Notes: generated by a model not told the origin, from the letters alone. A stretch of 62,151 nt of DNA from Bordetella parapertussis (GCA_945903445.1 CAMDNZ010000016.1:1-62151); one strand, 5' to 3'. Positions 7,905-16,691 are shown, counted from the first letter of the stretch. Numbers and translations: made by a program.

Positions 7905-8105
7905 ATGCACATCACATTGAACGGCGAAGCACTTATGGCCACAAAAGGCGCCACCGTGCTCGCGCTGCTGGAAGAATTGGGTTATGCGGGCAAACGCGTA
8001 GCGGTCGAACGCAACGGCGCGATTGTCCCGAAAAGTCAGCATGCGAGCACCCCACTGGCCGACCACGACAAGCTGGAAATCGTCGTGGCCGTAGGCGGCG
8101 GCTGA
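7905..8105 (+). CDS. thiS: Sulfur carrier protein ThiS
   Basis: This is a 66-residue ubiquitin-fold sulfur carrier for the thiazole half of thiamine. It begins MHITLNGE and ends in the obligatory Gly-Gly (VVAVGGG), where ThiF-type adenylation and thiocarboxylation occur. The ATG at 7905 is preceded by AAGGA and is the true start; the longer open frame upstream is a shadow of trmB. Its usual partner thiG is not next to it: the next gene is the convergent ffh, and no thiG appears elsewhere in the window. Confidence 0.92.
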   Translation: MHITLNGEALMATKGATVLALLEELGYAGKRVAVERNGAIVPKSQHASTPLADHDKLEIVVAVGGG

Positions 8106-8121
8106 TCGACTATTCGACCGA

Positions 8122-8147
8122 ATCGGGCGGCTGCCGAGCCGTCCGAT
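8122..8147. terminator. GC-rich hairpin between convergent thiS and ffh
   Basis: An 11-bp stem (left arm 8122-8132, right arm 8137-8147, one G-T pair) closes on a GCCG loop between the two convergent stop codons. No T tract follows on either strand, so it may only stall polymerase or protect 3' ends. Confidence 0.4.
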
Positions 8148-8214
8148 GATGTGATCGAACGCTATAACGCTCGAGCGAGCGTCGTGACACCCCGATAGCC
8201 GCCCTCGCTTCGAT

Positions 8215-9621
8215 CTAGCGTTTGCCGAAACGCGCCAGGTTCTTCATGCCACCCATGGCGCGCATCATCTTCTGCATGCCGCCCTTTTGCATGACCTTCA
8301 TCATGCCCTGCATCTGCTCGAACTGATTCAGCAGACGATTCACCTCTTGCACGTGTACACCCGCACCCGCTGCGATACGACGCTTGCGCGACGCCTTGAT
8401 CAGTTCGGGTTTGGCCCGTTCGCCCGGCGTCATCGAGTTCAGAATGCCTTCGGTGCGACGCATTTGCTTCTCGGCCTGACCGCCCTGCATCTGACCCGCC
8501 GCAGCCTGAAACTGTGCCGGCAGCTTTTCCATCAGCGCATTCATGTCGCCCATCTTCTTGACCTGACCCAGCTGATCGCGGAAGTCGTTCAAGTCGAACT
8601 TGTTGCCCGTCTTGATCTTCGAGGCCAGCTTTTCGGCTTCGGCGATGTCGATATTCTGCTGTGCCTGCTCGACCAGCGACACGATGTCGCCCATGCCCAG
8701 CACACGTTGCGCCATCCGGTCGGCATGGAACGGCTCCAAGCCGTCCAGCTTTTCGGACACGCCGACGAACTTCAGCGGCTTGCCCGTCACGTGACGCACC
8801 GACAGCGCCGCGCCACCGCGCGAATCGCCATCCAGCTTGGTCAGTACCACGCCTGTCAGAGGCAGCGCATCGGCGAAGGCACGCGCGGTATTCACCGCGT
8901 CCTGACCCTGCATGGCGTCGACCACGAACAGCGTCTCGACCGGCTTGACCAGATCGTGCAGCGCTCGAATCTCCTGCATCATCGCTTCGTCGATACCCAG
9001 ACGGCCGGCGGTATCCAGAATCAATACGTCGAAGTGATGACGGCGGGCGTGATCGACTGCGGCACGGGCGATGTCCAGCGGTTTCTGGCTGGCATCCGAG
9101 GGAAAGAATTCGGCCCCGACCTGAGCGGCCACGGTCTTCAACTGCTCGACGGCCGCAGGGCGATAGACGTCGGCACTGACCACCAGCACCTTCTTTTTGC
9201 CCGTCTTGCGGCCATTGGCCACGTGATTGCCTTGAAGCAGCCAACGCGCCAGCTTACCGGTGGTGGTCGTCTTGCCCGCACCTTGCAAACCGGCCATCAG
9301 GATGACGGCGGGCGGCTGCACGGCCAGTGACAGTTCGCTGGCGGCGGCACCCAGATCGCCGCCCATCAGCGCGGTCAGTTCGCGATTGACCACGCCCACC
9401 AGGGCCTGGCCGGGCTTGAGGCTGCCGACGACCTCTTCGCCCATCGCCTTTTCTTTGACGCGGGCCACGAAATCGCGCACGACGGGAAGCGAAACGTCGG
9501 CCTCCAGCAGCGCCATACGCACTTCGCGCAGCATCTCCTGCGTATTGGCTTCGGTCAGGCGCGCTTCGCCGCGGATCGTCTTGACGACCCGCGACAGGCG
9601 TTGCGTTAAGTTATCGAGCAT
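8215..9621 (-). CDS. ffh: Signal recognition particle GTPase Ffh
   Basis: Ffh binds 4.5S RNA and the signal sequences of nascent membrane proteins, and docks with FtsY. The 468-residue protein shows the N domain (MLDNLTQRLSRVVKTIRG), the P-loop GLQGAGKTTTTGKLA near residue 110, the DTAGR motif, TKLDGD for guanine recognition, and the M domain. The M domain includes the SRP-RNA-binding RRRIAAGAG-like region (here SRKRRIAAGAG) and a Met-rich C-terminus. The length and order are typical. It stands divergent from the ypjD-like gene, with about 120 bp between the two start codons. Confidence 0.97.
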   Translation of the reverse strand: MLDNLTQRLSRVVKTIRGEARLTEANTQEMLREVRMALLEADVSLPVVRDFVARVKEKAMGEEVVGSLKPGQALVGVVNRELTALMGGDLGAAASELSLAVQPPAVILMAGLQGAGKTTTTGKLARWLLQGNHVANGRKTGKKKVLVVSADVYRPAAVEQLKTVAAQVGAEFFPSDASQKPLDIARAAVDHARRHHFDVLILDTAGRLGIDEAMMQEIRALHDLVKPVETLFVVDAMQGQDAVNTARAFADALPLTGVVLTKLDGDSRGGAALSVRHVTGKPLKFVGVSEKLDGLEPFHADRMAQRVLGMGDIVSLVEQAQQNIDIAEAEKLASKIKTGNKFDLNDFRDQLGQVKKMGDMNALMEKLPAQFQAAAGQMQGGQAEKQMRRTEGILNSMTPGERAKPELIKASRKRRIAAGAGVHVQEVNRLLNQFEQMQGMMKVMQKGGMQKMMRAMGGMKNLARFGKR

Positions 9622-9740
9622 GAGAGGCGTTTCCGCTTAAACTAATCGATCGGAACGTGGCCGGTGCGCCTGATACAGGCATGCCGCTGCGGCCTCATCC
9701 CGGCCCTGCGCACAGGCGCGGGCCAACGATACGGTGGTTA

Positions 9741-10580
9741 ATGTCTTCAGGCATTGTATTTCACGGCGCGGCAGCAGTCGTCTACGCCCTGCTGGCCGCG
9801 CTACTTTGGTCGCGCCTGGCCCGCGGCGAGACGCTTGCGCGCAGCCGCGTATCGCAAGGCGGCCTGCTGGGCGCGCTGGTGCTGCACGGCATCGGCCTGC
9901 GTTTCGGGATGGTGCCGGATGGCAATCTGTTCGTCGGCTGGTCGCTGGCACTGTCGGCCGCCGTTTGGCTGGGGTTATTGGTATTCTGGATCGAAAGCCT
10001 GCTGGTGCGCTTGGATGGCCTGCAACTGCTATTGCTACCCGCTGCGATGGTGGCAGCCGGTTTGGCAGCATTGTCGCCCGACGGCCAAGTCGTCGCCCAT
10101 GGCGAAAGCCCGCTGTTGCGAACCCATCTGTTGTTGGCCTTGGCGGCTTATGGGCTAATGACGGTAGCCGCCCTGCAAGCGCTGCTAATGGCGCTGTTGG
10201 ATCGTCGCCTGCATCGGCCGGTCGAAAACCCAGGCGAACGCAGCATCATCGGTCGGGTACTCGACGCGCAACCACCCTTGCTGGTACAAGAACGGCTGTT
10301 GTTCCGCGTGATCTGGATCGGCTTCGCGACCCTGACCTTGGCAGTTGGCACCGGGTCTATCACGTCGATGTCGCTGACGGGCAAAGTGCTGCCCATGGAT
10401 CACAAAACGGTATTCACACTGTTGTCCTGGCTGACCTTCGGTGTCTTGCTTATCGGACGCCATGTTCGAGGCTGGCGCGGTCAGGTCGCCTTACGCTGGA
10501 CCCTGACCGGCTTCGGTTTTCTGCTGCTGGCCTATACGGGCACGCGGTTCGTTCTTGAAGTGATTTTGCACCGGAGTTGA
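9741..10580 (+). CDS. ypjD: CcsA/YpjD-like cytochrome c assembly-family membrane protein
   Basis: The product is a 279-residue polytopic inner-membrane protein of the cytochrome c assembly (CcsA/HemX) family, with about eight hydrophobic segments. Members have conserved His residues in membrane loops; HGESPLLRTHLLLALAAYG near residues 115-133 is such a region. The true substrate of the YpjD subgroup is not settled, so haem handling is only a family-level statement. The start at 9741 (MSSGIVFHG) avoids an Arg/Pro-rich leader that would not suit a membrane protein. The stop is one base before the GTG of the next gene. The ffh / ypjD divergent arrangement is common in Betaproteobacteria. Confidence 0.82.
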   Translation: MSSGIVFHGAAAVVYALLAALLWSRLARGETLARSRVSQGGLLGALVLHGIGLRFGMVPDGNLFVGWSLALSAAVWLGLLVFWIESLLVRLDGLQLLLLPAAMVAAGLAALSPDGQVVAHGESPLLRTHLLLALAAYGLMTVAALQALLMALLDRRLHRPVENPGERSIIGRVLDAQPPLLVQERLLFRVIWIGFATLTLAVGTGSITSMSLTGKVLPMDHKTVFTLLSWLTFGVLLIGRHVRGWRGQVALRWTLTGFGFLLLAYTGTRFVLEVILHRS

Positions 10581-10581
10581 T

Positions 10582-10890
10582 GTGGGCAAGGTGTTGTTTT
10601 GGGTAGTCGTGGTCATCGTTGTGCTCACGGCTATGCGGGTGATCGCCAGCCGCAGTTCGGCACGCAAGCAATCGCAGGCAGCGGCGCCGCGCTCCAAACC
10701 GGGGCCAGGGCGCAAAGCCAACGATCGCGACGCGCAGGCGCGGGCCGCCCGCGCCAATACACCTGCCGGCTCGGAGCCGATGGTGCGCTGCGCGCATTGC
10801 CATATTCATTTGCCGCGATCGGATGCATTGCTGATCGACGGCCGTACGTGGTGCAGCCAAGGCCACGCTTTATTAGGAGTTCGCGATTGA
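10582..10890 (+). CDS. PP0621-family small membrane-anchored zinc-ribbon-like protein
   Basis: The product has 102 residues: one N-terminal transmembrane helix (residues 3-20), a charged linker and a C-terminal cysteine/histidine motif. The motif reads CAHCHIHLPRSDAL, then WCSQGH, and looks like a small metal-binding knuckle. The GTG start follows the ypjD-like stop by one base, and the 3' end overlaps the ampD TTG start (TTGA), so all three are translationally coupled. The family is known as PP0621 and its function is not known. Confidence 0.78.
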   Translation: MGKVLFWVVVVIVVLTAMRVIASRSSARKQSQAAAPRSKPGPGRKANDRDAQARAARANTPAGSEPMVRCAHCHIHLPRSDALLIDGRTWCSQGHALLGVRD

Positions 10891-11489
10891 CGAAAAAACG
10901 CCAGCACACTCTGACCCTGTCCCTGGACCGCCGAGGTTGGTTGGTTCCCTATCCAGGCATCGTGCTCGCGCCTTCGCCCAACGCCGACGACCGCCCCGCC
11001 GACACGCAAATCTCGCTGCTGGTCGTCCATAACATCAGCCTGCCACCTGGCGAGTTTGGCGGATCGTACATTACCGCGCTGTTCCAGAATCGCATCCGCG
11101 AGACCGACCATCCCTGGTTCGTCAATCTTCGGGATTTGAAAGTGTCGGCGCATTTCCTGGTGCGTCGCGACGGCTCGGTCGTGCAATACGTCAGCACCGA
11201 TCGTCGGGCGTGGCACGCAGGCGTATCACGTTTCAACAGCCGCGAACGGTGCAACGATTTCTCTATCGGGATCGAAGTCGAAGGCACCGACACTCAGCCC
11301 TACGACGACCGGCAATACGCCACGGTGGCGCGCCTGTCGAACGTGCTGGCCCATCGATATCCGCTGATTGCCGTACGTGGGCACGAGGACATCGCCCCAG
11401 GCCGCAAGACAGACCCGGGCCCCACCTTCGAATGGCGGCGTCTGGCGACATCGGGCGCCTGGCCGCTGAGAGCGCTGCCGAGGCGGTGA
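10887..11489 (+). CDS. ampD: 1,6-anhydro-N-acetylmuramyl-L-alanine amidase AmpD
   Basis: AmpD is a cytoplasmic zinc amidase that cleaves the peptide from anhydro-muropeptides during cell-wall recycling; its loss induces AmpC beta-lactamase in species with AmpR. The 200-residue protein carries the zinc ligands in LVVHNIS (His) and in VRGHEDIAPGRKTDPGP (His and Asp). AHFLVRRDGSVVQYVS and GIEVEGTD are family hallmarks. A TTG start at 10887 is chosen because AGGAG precedes it and it overlaps the upstream stop as TTGA. The in-frame extension further upstream reads through another gene and is ignored. Confidence 0.94.
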   Translation: MTKKRQHTLTLSLDRRGWLVPYPGIVLAPSPNADDRPADTQISLLVVHNISLPPGEFGGSYITALFQNRIRETDHPWFVNLRDLKVSAHFLVRRDGSVVQYVSTDRRAWHAGVSRFNSRERCNDFSIGIEVEGTDTQPYDDRQYATVARLSNVLAHRYPLIAVRGHEDIAPGRKTDPGPTFEWRRLATSGAWPLRALPRR

Positions 11490-11565
11490 TGCAACGCCGG
11501 GCCGCGCGCCTGGCACAGGCTGGTCAAAGCGGCGCTATGGGCCCACGCGGCACCCAGCGCCGACC

Positions 11566-12543
11566 TTACTCTTCTTCAAATCCTTCACCGTCGGTCGCAA
11601 GCTTCCACGCCCCCGGAACAGTCACTCTGACGCGCAACAGCCGGTTATGCACGTGGCTATACAAGACCGTCACGCTGTGATCGGGCCGATGCCACACCGC
11701 AATACCCTCTGCGCCATCGTCGGCTTGATAGGCGGGAGGCTCAACCATCTTCTGCATGAGCGTGTCGGGGCTGTCGTCAAATGCCAGATCGGCGGGCAAC
11801 TCGCCCTGCCAACCTGCCGACTCGGCATCACGATTGCTGTGAAAGGCGACACTGCGTAATTTGCGTCGAGCCTTGGCACCGGTGTAGCAAGCCGTCACGC
11901 CATACGAATCGGTCAAATCCAGTTCGCCGTCTTCGTCGGCCATGGCGACGCTCTCGTCGTCCCAGCCTTGCGGCCACAGTGTCCCGAACGCTTCGCCGCG
12001 CAACGACGTGCCGAACGCCTGGACGATGGTGGCCAGTGTGGGGGCCGTCACTTCGGTGTCCCGCGCGATATCGCCGGGCACCATCAGACAGGCGACTCGA
12101 TCGACGCTTTGCCCGTCCTCGTGGTAGACCACATTCAGACGATAGCCCTGCACATCCCATGTGTCGGTAACATAGGAGCGTCGGTGGACCTCGGCAGATT
12201 TGAGTTTTTCGCGCACCTGATCGCGCGTGTCGGCGAACGTGATGCCGAACGGCAAGCTACCCATGTGAGGCGCGATGTCGTCAATGCCCGAGTAAAAATA
12301 CGCCTGAGTCAACACCAACGGACCATCGCCCCATCGATAGGCTGGCGCGCCGCTTTGCCAAGCCTCATCGGCAAAACCCAGCTCGATGCCACATTGACGT
12401 GCCATGATCCAGTCGTGAAAGCTGAAAGCTTCCCAGGAAGGCAGCACCGGACGACTCGTCGTGTCCAGCGTCTTGAAAAGCGCCTCCATCCGCACATCGG
12501 CGGCGGGCAGGCCAAACAGGGCAACGACTTCTTCGGCGTTCAA
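11566..12543 (-). CDS. Hypothetical protein with an internal duplication
   Basis: I do not recognise the family of this acidic 325-residue protein; no signal peptide or membrane segment is seen. Two parts resemble each other: residues 96-114 begin SLPFGITFADTRDQVREKL and residues 248-266 begin ELPADLAFDDSPDTLMQKM. Each is followed by a Trp-containing beta-rich segment (NVVYHEDGQSVDRV; VTVLYSHVHNRLLRV). This suggests a tandem small alpha/beta domain with an N-terminal cap. It converges on ampD and stands alone. An immunity-like or SMI1-like fold is conceivable but not supported. Confidence 0.7.
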   Translation of the reverse strand: MNAEEVVALFGLPAADVRMEALFKTLDTTSRPVLPSWEAFSFHDWIMARQCGIELGFADEAWQSGAPAYRWGDGPLVLTQAYFYSGIDDIAPHMGSLPFGITFADTRDQVREKLKSAEVHRRSYVTDTWDVQGYRLNVVYHEDGQSVDRVACLMVPGDIARDTEVTAPTLATIVQAFGTSLRGEAFGTLWPQGWDDESVAMADEDGELDLTDSYGVTACYTGAKARRKLRSVAFHSNRDAESAGWQGELPADLAFDDSPDTLMQKMVEPPAYQADDGAEGIAVWHRPDHSVTVLYSHVHNRLLRVRVTVPGAWKLATDGEGFEEE

Positions 12544-12911
12544 TTCCAGATTTCCTCAATGCATATCCGCAGGCACAGGCAACTACGGCGAAACGACCCT
12601 CGGACAGTCGATTCGAACCTGGAAGAATACGCGATAGGGGTCTGCGGCGCAGCGGGATCGGTTTCGTAACTTGCTTCCAATATGCGAATGGGTGGAGTGT
12701 CCGCTGGAATCCAAGTGCGATGCGTCGGTGTGAGCGCCAGTGCGCCGCCGGGTGAGCTGCCGAGTGTAGCCTGCACCGCGACCTGGCTATTCCTATGGAA
12801 GCCAGGCTGCGGTGCAGCCGAGGGACAACACCGCCAAACGGCGATGCCGCTATTCGGCTTGCGTCCGAGCGAATCGATGGCCGGTTGGCCTGACCCGTCG
12901 GATCACTTGCT
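12544..12911. other. Intergenic stretch between htpG and the hypothetical gene
   Basis: These 368 bp hold no convincing gene. The part next to 12544 should contain the promoter of the minus-strand hypothetical gene. The only clear structure is the hairpin at 12771-12817. Confidence 0.6.
12771..12817. repeat. Large imperfect hairpin downstream of htpG
   Basis: The 17-bp arms at 12771-12787 and 12801-12817 match except for two adjacent positions, with a 13-nt loop that contains a further TTCC/GGAA pairing. It lies about 95 bp beyond the htpG stop and has no T tract on either strand. It could be an RNA-stabilising 3' structure or a dispersed repeat element. Confidence 0.45.
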
Positions 12912-14831
12912 TTAGCTTTTCAGCAGCAGGCTGTTCATGCGCTTGACGAATGCAGCCGGGTCGGCGACTTGCGCGCCTTCGGCCAACATCGCCTGATCCA
13001 ACAGCAAAGCCGCCCAGTCCTTGAACGACTCGTCGGACGTGGCGTCAATGCGTTTGACCAAAGCGTGATCGGGGTTGATTTCGAGAATCGGCTTGACCAC
13101 CGGTGCTTCCTGGCCAGCTGCTTTCAACATGCGCAGCAATTGCGGGCTCAAGTCGTCGTCACCCACCACCACGCACGCCGGAGAATCCACCAGACGCAAG
13201 GTCACGCGCACTTCTTTGACCTGATCGCCCAAGGCGGTCGTCAGGCGCTCGACCAGCGGCTTGAACTGCTCGGCCACTTCGGTCTGCCGCTTTTTCTCTT
13301 CTTCGTCTGCCAGTTGGTCCAGATCCAGACCGCCCTTGGACACCGATTGCAGCGCCTTGCCTTCGAACTCACGCAGATGCGACAGCATCCACTCGTCGAC
13401 ACGCTCCCACAACAGCAGGACTTCGATGCCTTTTTTGCGGAACACTTCCAAATGCGGCGAGTTGGCCGCAGCGCCGAAGCTTTCTGCCGACGCGTAGTAA
13501 ATCTTGTCCTGGCCTTCCTTCATGCGACCCAAGTAGTCGGCCAACGACACGGTTTGCGCCTGTTCGCCGGTATGCGTGCTGGCGAAACGCAGCAACTTGC
13601 CGATGCGAGCGAGGTTGCTCGGATCTTCGCCGGTGCCTTCTTTCAGGACTTGGCCGAACTCGGTCCAGAACGTTGCGTATTCTTCCCGCTTGTTCTCGGC
13701 CAAGTCCTCCAGCAAGGACAGGATGCGTTTGGCCGAGCCTTCACGGATCGCCCGAACGTCGCGGCTTTCTTGCAGGATTTCACGCGACACGTTCAGCGGC
13801 AGATCGGCAGAGTCGATCACGCCGCGCACGAAGCGCAGGTAAGACGGCAGCAGTTGTTCGGCTTCGTCCATGATGAACACGCGCTTCACATACAGCTTCA
13901 CGCCACGACGGCCATCGCGATCCCACAGATCCATCGGCGCGCGTTTGGGCACGAACAGCAGTTGCGTGTATTCGCTACGGCCTTCGACACGGTTGTGCGT
14001 CCATGCCAAGGGGGCGTCGAAGTCGTGCGTGATGTGCTTGTAGAACTCTTCGTATTGCTCGTCGCTCACTTCCGACTTGCTGCGGGTCCACAAGGCGCTG
14101 GCCTGATTGACGGTTTCCCACTCGCCCTCTTTCTTGACCTGCTCGCCTTTCTCTTCGTCCCACTCTTCCTTGGCCATTTGAATGGGCAGGGAGATGTGAT
14201 CGGAATAGCGGCGCAACACGTCGCGCAGTTTCCAGGTGTTCAGGAATTCGTCTTCGTCGGCACGCAAGTGCAAGGTCACGTCGGTGCCGCGCTCGGCTTT
14301 CTCGACGGTGGCGATGTTGAATTCGCCCTGGCCGTCGGATACCCATTGAACGCCCTCGGCGGCGGATGCACCCGCACGGCGGCTGCGCACGGTGACCTTA
14401 TCGGCCACGATGAACGACGAATAAAAGCCCACGCCGAATTGACCGATTAGTTGAGCGTCTTTTTGCTTGTCGCCGGTCAGCTTGGAGAAAAACTCGCGGG
14501 TGCCCGAGCGCGCGATGGTGCCCAGGTTGGCGATGGCTTCGTCACGCGACAGGCCGATGCCGTTATCGGAAATAGTGATGGTGCGCGCTTCTTTATCGAA
14601 GGAAACGCGCAGACCCAGGTCGGCACCGCCTTCCAGCAGTTCGGGGTTGTCGATGGCTTCGAAGCGCAGTTTGTCGCAAGCGTCAGATGCGTTCGACACG
14701 AGCTCGCGCAGGAAGATTTCCTTGTTGCTGTAGAGCGAGTGGATCATCAGGTGCAGCAGCTGCTTCACCTCGGCCTGGAAGCCCAGGGTTTCGCCGGCGG
14801 CGGACGTCGTCGTGGAGTCGGTTTGGCTCAT
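12912..14831 (-). CDS. htpG: Molecular chaperone HtpG (bacterial Hsp90)
   Basis: HtpG is an ATP-dependent cytosolic chaperone. The 639-residue product has the GHKL ATPase motifs NKEIFLRELVSNASDA near the N-terminus, SDNGIGL, and GQFGVGFYSSFIVAD, then the middle and C-terminal dimerisation domains. The length is normal. The start at 14831 (MSQTDST) is chosen because it matches the usual N-terminus; the open frame extends 86 codons further upstream only as noncoding sequence antisense to the tRNA-Leu. Heat-shock control is expected, but I could not assign a sigma-32 promoter. Confidence 0.97.
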   Translation of the reverse strand: MSQTDSTTTSAAGETLGFQAEVKQLLHLMIHSLYSNKEIFLRELVSNASDACDKLRFEAIDNPELLEGGADLGLRVSFDKEARTITISDNGIGLSRDEAIANLGTIARSGTREFFSKLTGDKQKDAQLIGQFGVGFYSSFIVADKVTVRSRRAGASAAEGVQWVSDGQGEFNIATVEKAERGTDVTLHLRADEDEFLNTWKLRDVLRRYSDHISLPIQMAKEEWDEEKGEQVKKEGEWETVNQASALWTRSKSEVSDEQYEEFYKHITHDFDAPLAWTHNRVEGRSEYTQLLFVPKRAPMDLWDRDGRRGVKLYVKRVFIMDEAEQLLPSYLRFVRGVIDSADLPLNVSREILQESRDVRAIREGSAKRILSLLEDLAENKREEYATFWTEFGQVLKEGTGEDPSNLARIGKLLRFASTHTGEQAQTVSLADYLGRMKEGQDKIYYASAESFGAAANSPHLEVFRKKGIEVLLLWERVDEWMLSHLREFEGKALQSVSKGGLDLDQLADEEEKKRQTEVAEQFKPLVERLTTALGDQVKEVRVTLRLVDSPACVVVGDDDLSPQLLRMLKAAGQEAPVVKPILEINPDHALVKRIDATSDESFKDWAALLLDQAMLAEGAQVADPAAFVKRMNSLLLKS

Positions 14832-14992
14832 GGTATGTCTAGGAGTCGGTTGATGGATGCATGCAAGTATGGGGGCACTAGCTAAAATTTCAAGACGCGC
14901 TATAATTGCCGACTTCACTGAGTGCTGACGGTGGCGGTTTGTTCGAGGGTTATGCCTTGCAAGCCGCGATGACACGGTTGGCTCATCCCAAT

Positions 14993-15077
14993 GCCCGGGT
15001 GGTGAAATTGGTAGACGCAGGGGACTCAAAATCCCCCGCCGCAAGGCGTGCCGGTTCGATTCCGGCCCCGGGCACCA
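14993..15077 (+). tRNA. tRNA-Leu (anticodon CAA)
   Basis: This is an 85-nt class II tRNA with encoded CCA. The acceptor is GCCCGGG/CCCGGGC, the anticodon stem GGGGA/TCCCC closes the loop CTCAAAA (anticodon CAA), a long variable arm GCCGCAAGGC follows, and the T arm is CCGG/CCGG around TTCGATT. It marks the left border of an AT-richer accessory stretch, a common integration site for islands. Confidence 0.96.
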
Positions 15078-15107
15078 TCGGAATATCATAGAAAACGTTC
15101 TGGCTTA

Positions 15108-15158
15108 GTGTCTCGTACCTATGGGAACGCCGAGTTTCTCGTACCTATGGGGACGCCG
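15108..15158. repeat. Tandem 25-bp direct repeat
   Basis: Copies at 15108-15132 and 15134-15158 differ at two positions and share TCTCGTACCTATGGG. The period is 26 bp. It starts 30 bp after the tRNA-Leu. Multiple short end repeats occur in some insertion-sequence termini (for example IS21-like elements), but identity is not established. Confidence 0.7.
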
Positions 15159-15299
15159 CAGCAATTATCAAAACGCTGAAGCCTTTATGCACGCCATCAC
15201 GGCTGTTGCAGTAAGAATGGCGACAAGTCCGCAAACCAGCTTCGTCATCATCTCGCCGGCAGAATTTTCTGAACGCATTTCGACGGGCCCAAGCAATTA

Positions 15300-15495
15300 G
15301 CCAACATTATCAAGATCAAGCAACTTGGCCGCAAAGCGCGTGGACGATCAGAGGGGCGCCGGTGTCTTGACCAGGCAAACCCAGCCCAGGTTAAGCGGCT
15401 GATGCAAATGGCTTAATGACTCGCTTGACCATCCCGCTATGCCGTAGGCAATTCAGCACATTGAACCGGCTTGGCTTTCACGCAGGCCGTGTGGT
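15300..15495 (+). mobile_element. Possible degraded transposase fragment (IS630-like)
   Basis: One frame reads GRKARGRSEGRRCLDQANPA then QVKRLMQMA before a stop. After a frame change it continues LTIPLCRRQFSTLNRLGF. This resembles the N-terminal helix-turn-helix region of IS630/Tc1-type transposases, where a basic linker is followed by a second HTH and a strand like YLKRWGF. There are stops and shifts and no inverted repeats were found. The assignment is tentative. Confidence 0.28.
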
Positions 15496-15707
15496 TAACA
15501 CCAGTTCTTAGGCTCGAATTCTAAAGGGGTTGTTCTCAGCATATGCTTTATTCGGACCCGCGCGCGTCTCGCATCGATGACCGTCAAGTGCTGCGGCATG
15601 GGTTACAGCCGGTCTGAACGCAGATGTCATAGTGCCTGAATATACACCCTGCTTCCGGCAGCAAAAAACGGAACAGAGGTTGAAGTTGTTCCACTTAATC
15701 GGCATCT

Positions 15708-16691
15708 ATGCCATTTGTAAAGATGACGGTAAACGAACCCACGGCAGGTATTCATCCACTCGACAAGAATCGTGACCCGATCGGCGTTGCCCAAGTCCAA
15801 CGCCTGGCCGCTAAGGTAGCGGCCCATTATGGTGGCGAGCTCATGCAAATGAGGCGAGCCAATGGATATTCGAACGCAACGTGGGTCGGTAACAACATTG
15901 CCGTGCGAATCGCGCACACACCCGTCGCCATGGCACGCGAGGTTGCGCTCATACGCGCGCTTCCACGAGAGGTCGGGCACCCCGAGATCCTTGGCGAGGG
16001 CACTAGCGAAGGTCATGGCTGGATCGTAAGTGCAGAGCTCAGCGGCCAGAACCTCCACGAAGCATGGCCGACGTTAGCGCCTGCGCAGCGGGAAGCGGCA
16101 ATCCGTCAGCTATGGGCTCGAGTCCAAATCGTACACGATGCAAGCCCGTCTCTCAGGGCACTTGTTGCACCCCATGGAGGATATGTACCGGCGACACCTG
16201 CCGCTGCCTGCGCAGCGGCGAGCCGCGCCAAAATTAAGCTAGGACTGTCCAGCGCCCAGCAGTCGCGGCTCGAGCACATTGTCGAGGGTTACTTCCAGGC
16301 TGCACCTTTAGTAGAGCAAATCGTCAACCATGGCGACCTCGCGCTGATGAACGCCTTGTGGGACGGAGAGGTCAATGCTCTGTTGGACTTTGAGTTTGCC
16401 GTGCTCGGTCCAGTCGAGATCGACCTGTGTCGGCTGGTCTGCGAGGCCCGCCTATCTGATGAAGGTTACTGCATTGACTCGGCGGCCGGCAATGCTGCGA
16501 TTGAAATTGCTGCCCGCCATATGGATCCGATTCATGGGCGTGCGCTTATCCATGGTGCTGCGATTTTCGATCAACTCCGTGACTTTGATATTTGGACGGC
16601 CGATGGGCATGTCGAGGACTGGCGGCCGTGCCGTCTGCTTGTTGAACTGCTAAACGCCGACGGCGGCTATCTCGCCCCCCTGCTCGAGTAA
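15708..16691 (+). CDS. Aminoglycoside-phosphotransferase-fold kinase (APH/choline kinase family)
   Basis: The 327-residue product belongs to the APH family of small-molecule kinases. The catalytic loop is HGDLALMNAL (HGD at residues 208-210, Asn at 215), the metal-binding Asp is in LLDFEFAVLGP (Asp227), and the helix after it has EIDLCRLV. The N-lobe is glycine-poor, with AVRIAH as the likely ATP Lys/Arg strand. The substrate cannot be told: the family includes antibiotic, homoserine, choline and fructosamine kinases. The start at 15708 has no clear ribosome-binding site; the ATG at 15723 is an alternative. It is the only intact gene in the first half of the tRNA-Leu accessory patch. Confidence 0.75.
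   Translation: MPFVKMTVNEPTAGIHPLDKNRDPIGVAQVQRLAAKVAAHYGGELMQMRRANGYSNATWVGNNIAVRIAHTPVAMAREVALIRALPREVGHPEILGEGTSEGHGWIVSAELSGQNLHEAWPTLAPAQREAAIRQLWARVQIVHDASPSLRALVAPHGGYVPATPAAACAAASRAKIKLGLSSAQQSRLEHIVEGYFQAAPLVEQIVNHGDLALMNALWDGEVNALLDFEFAVLGPVEIDLCRLVCEARLSDEGYCIDSAAGNAAIEIAARHMDPIHGRALIHGAAIFDQLRDFDIWTADGHVEDWRPCRLLVELLNADGGYLAPLLE

Larger units (their letters stand above)
15078..15707. other. Gene-poor accessory stretch after tRNA-Leu
   Basis: These 630 bp carry no intact gene. They contain the 25-bp direct repeat at 15108-15158 and a possible transposase remnant at about 15300-15495. The stretch sits at the junction between a tRNA 3' end and decayed genes, which fits a scarred integration site. 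No integrase and no repeated tRNA 3' end was seen. Confidence 0.5.

Noticed and set aside
10599..10886. N-terminal extension of the ampD frame
   Set aside because: It overlaps the PP0621-type gene out of frame; AmpD homology begins near the TTG at 10887.
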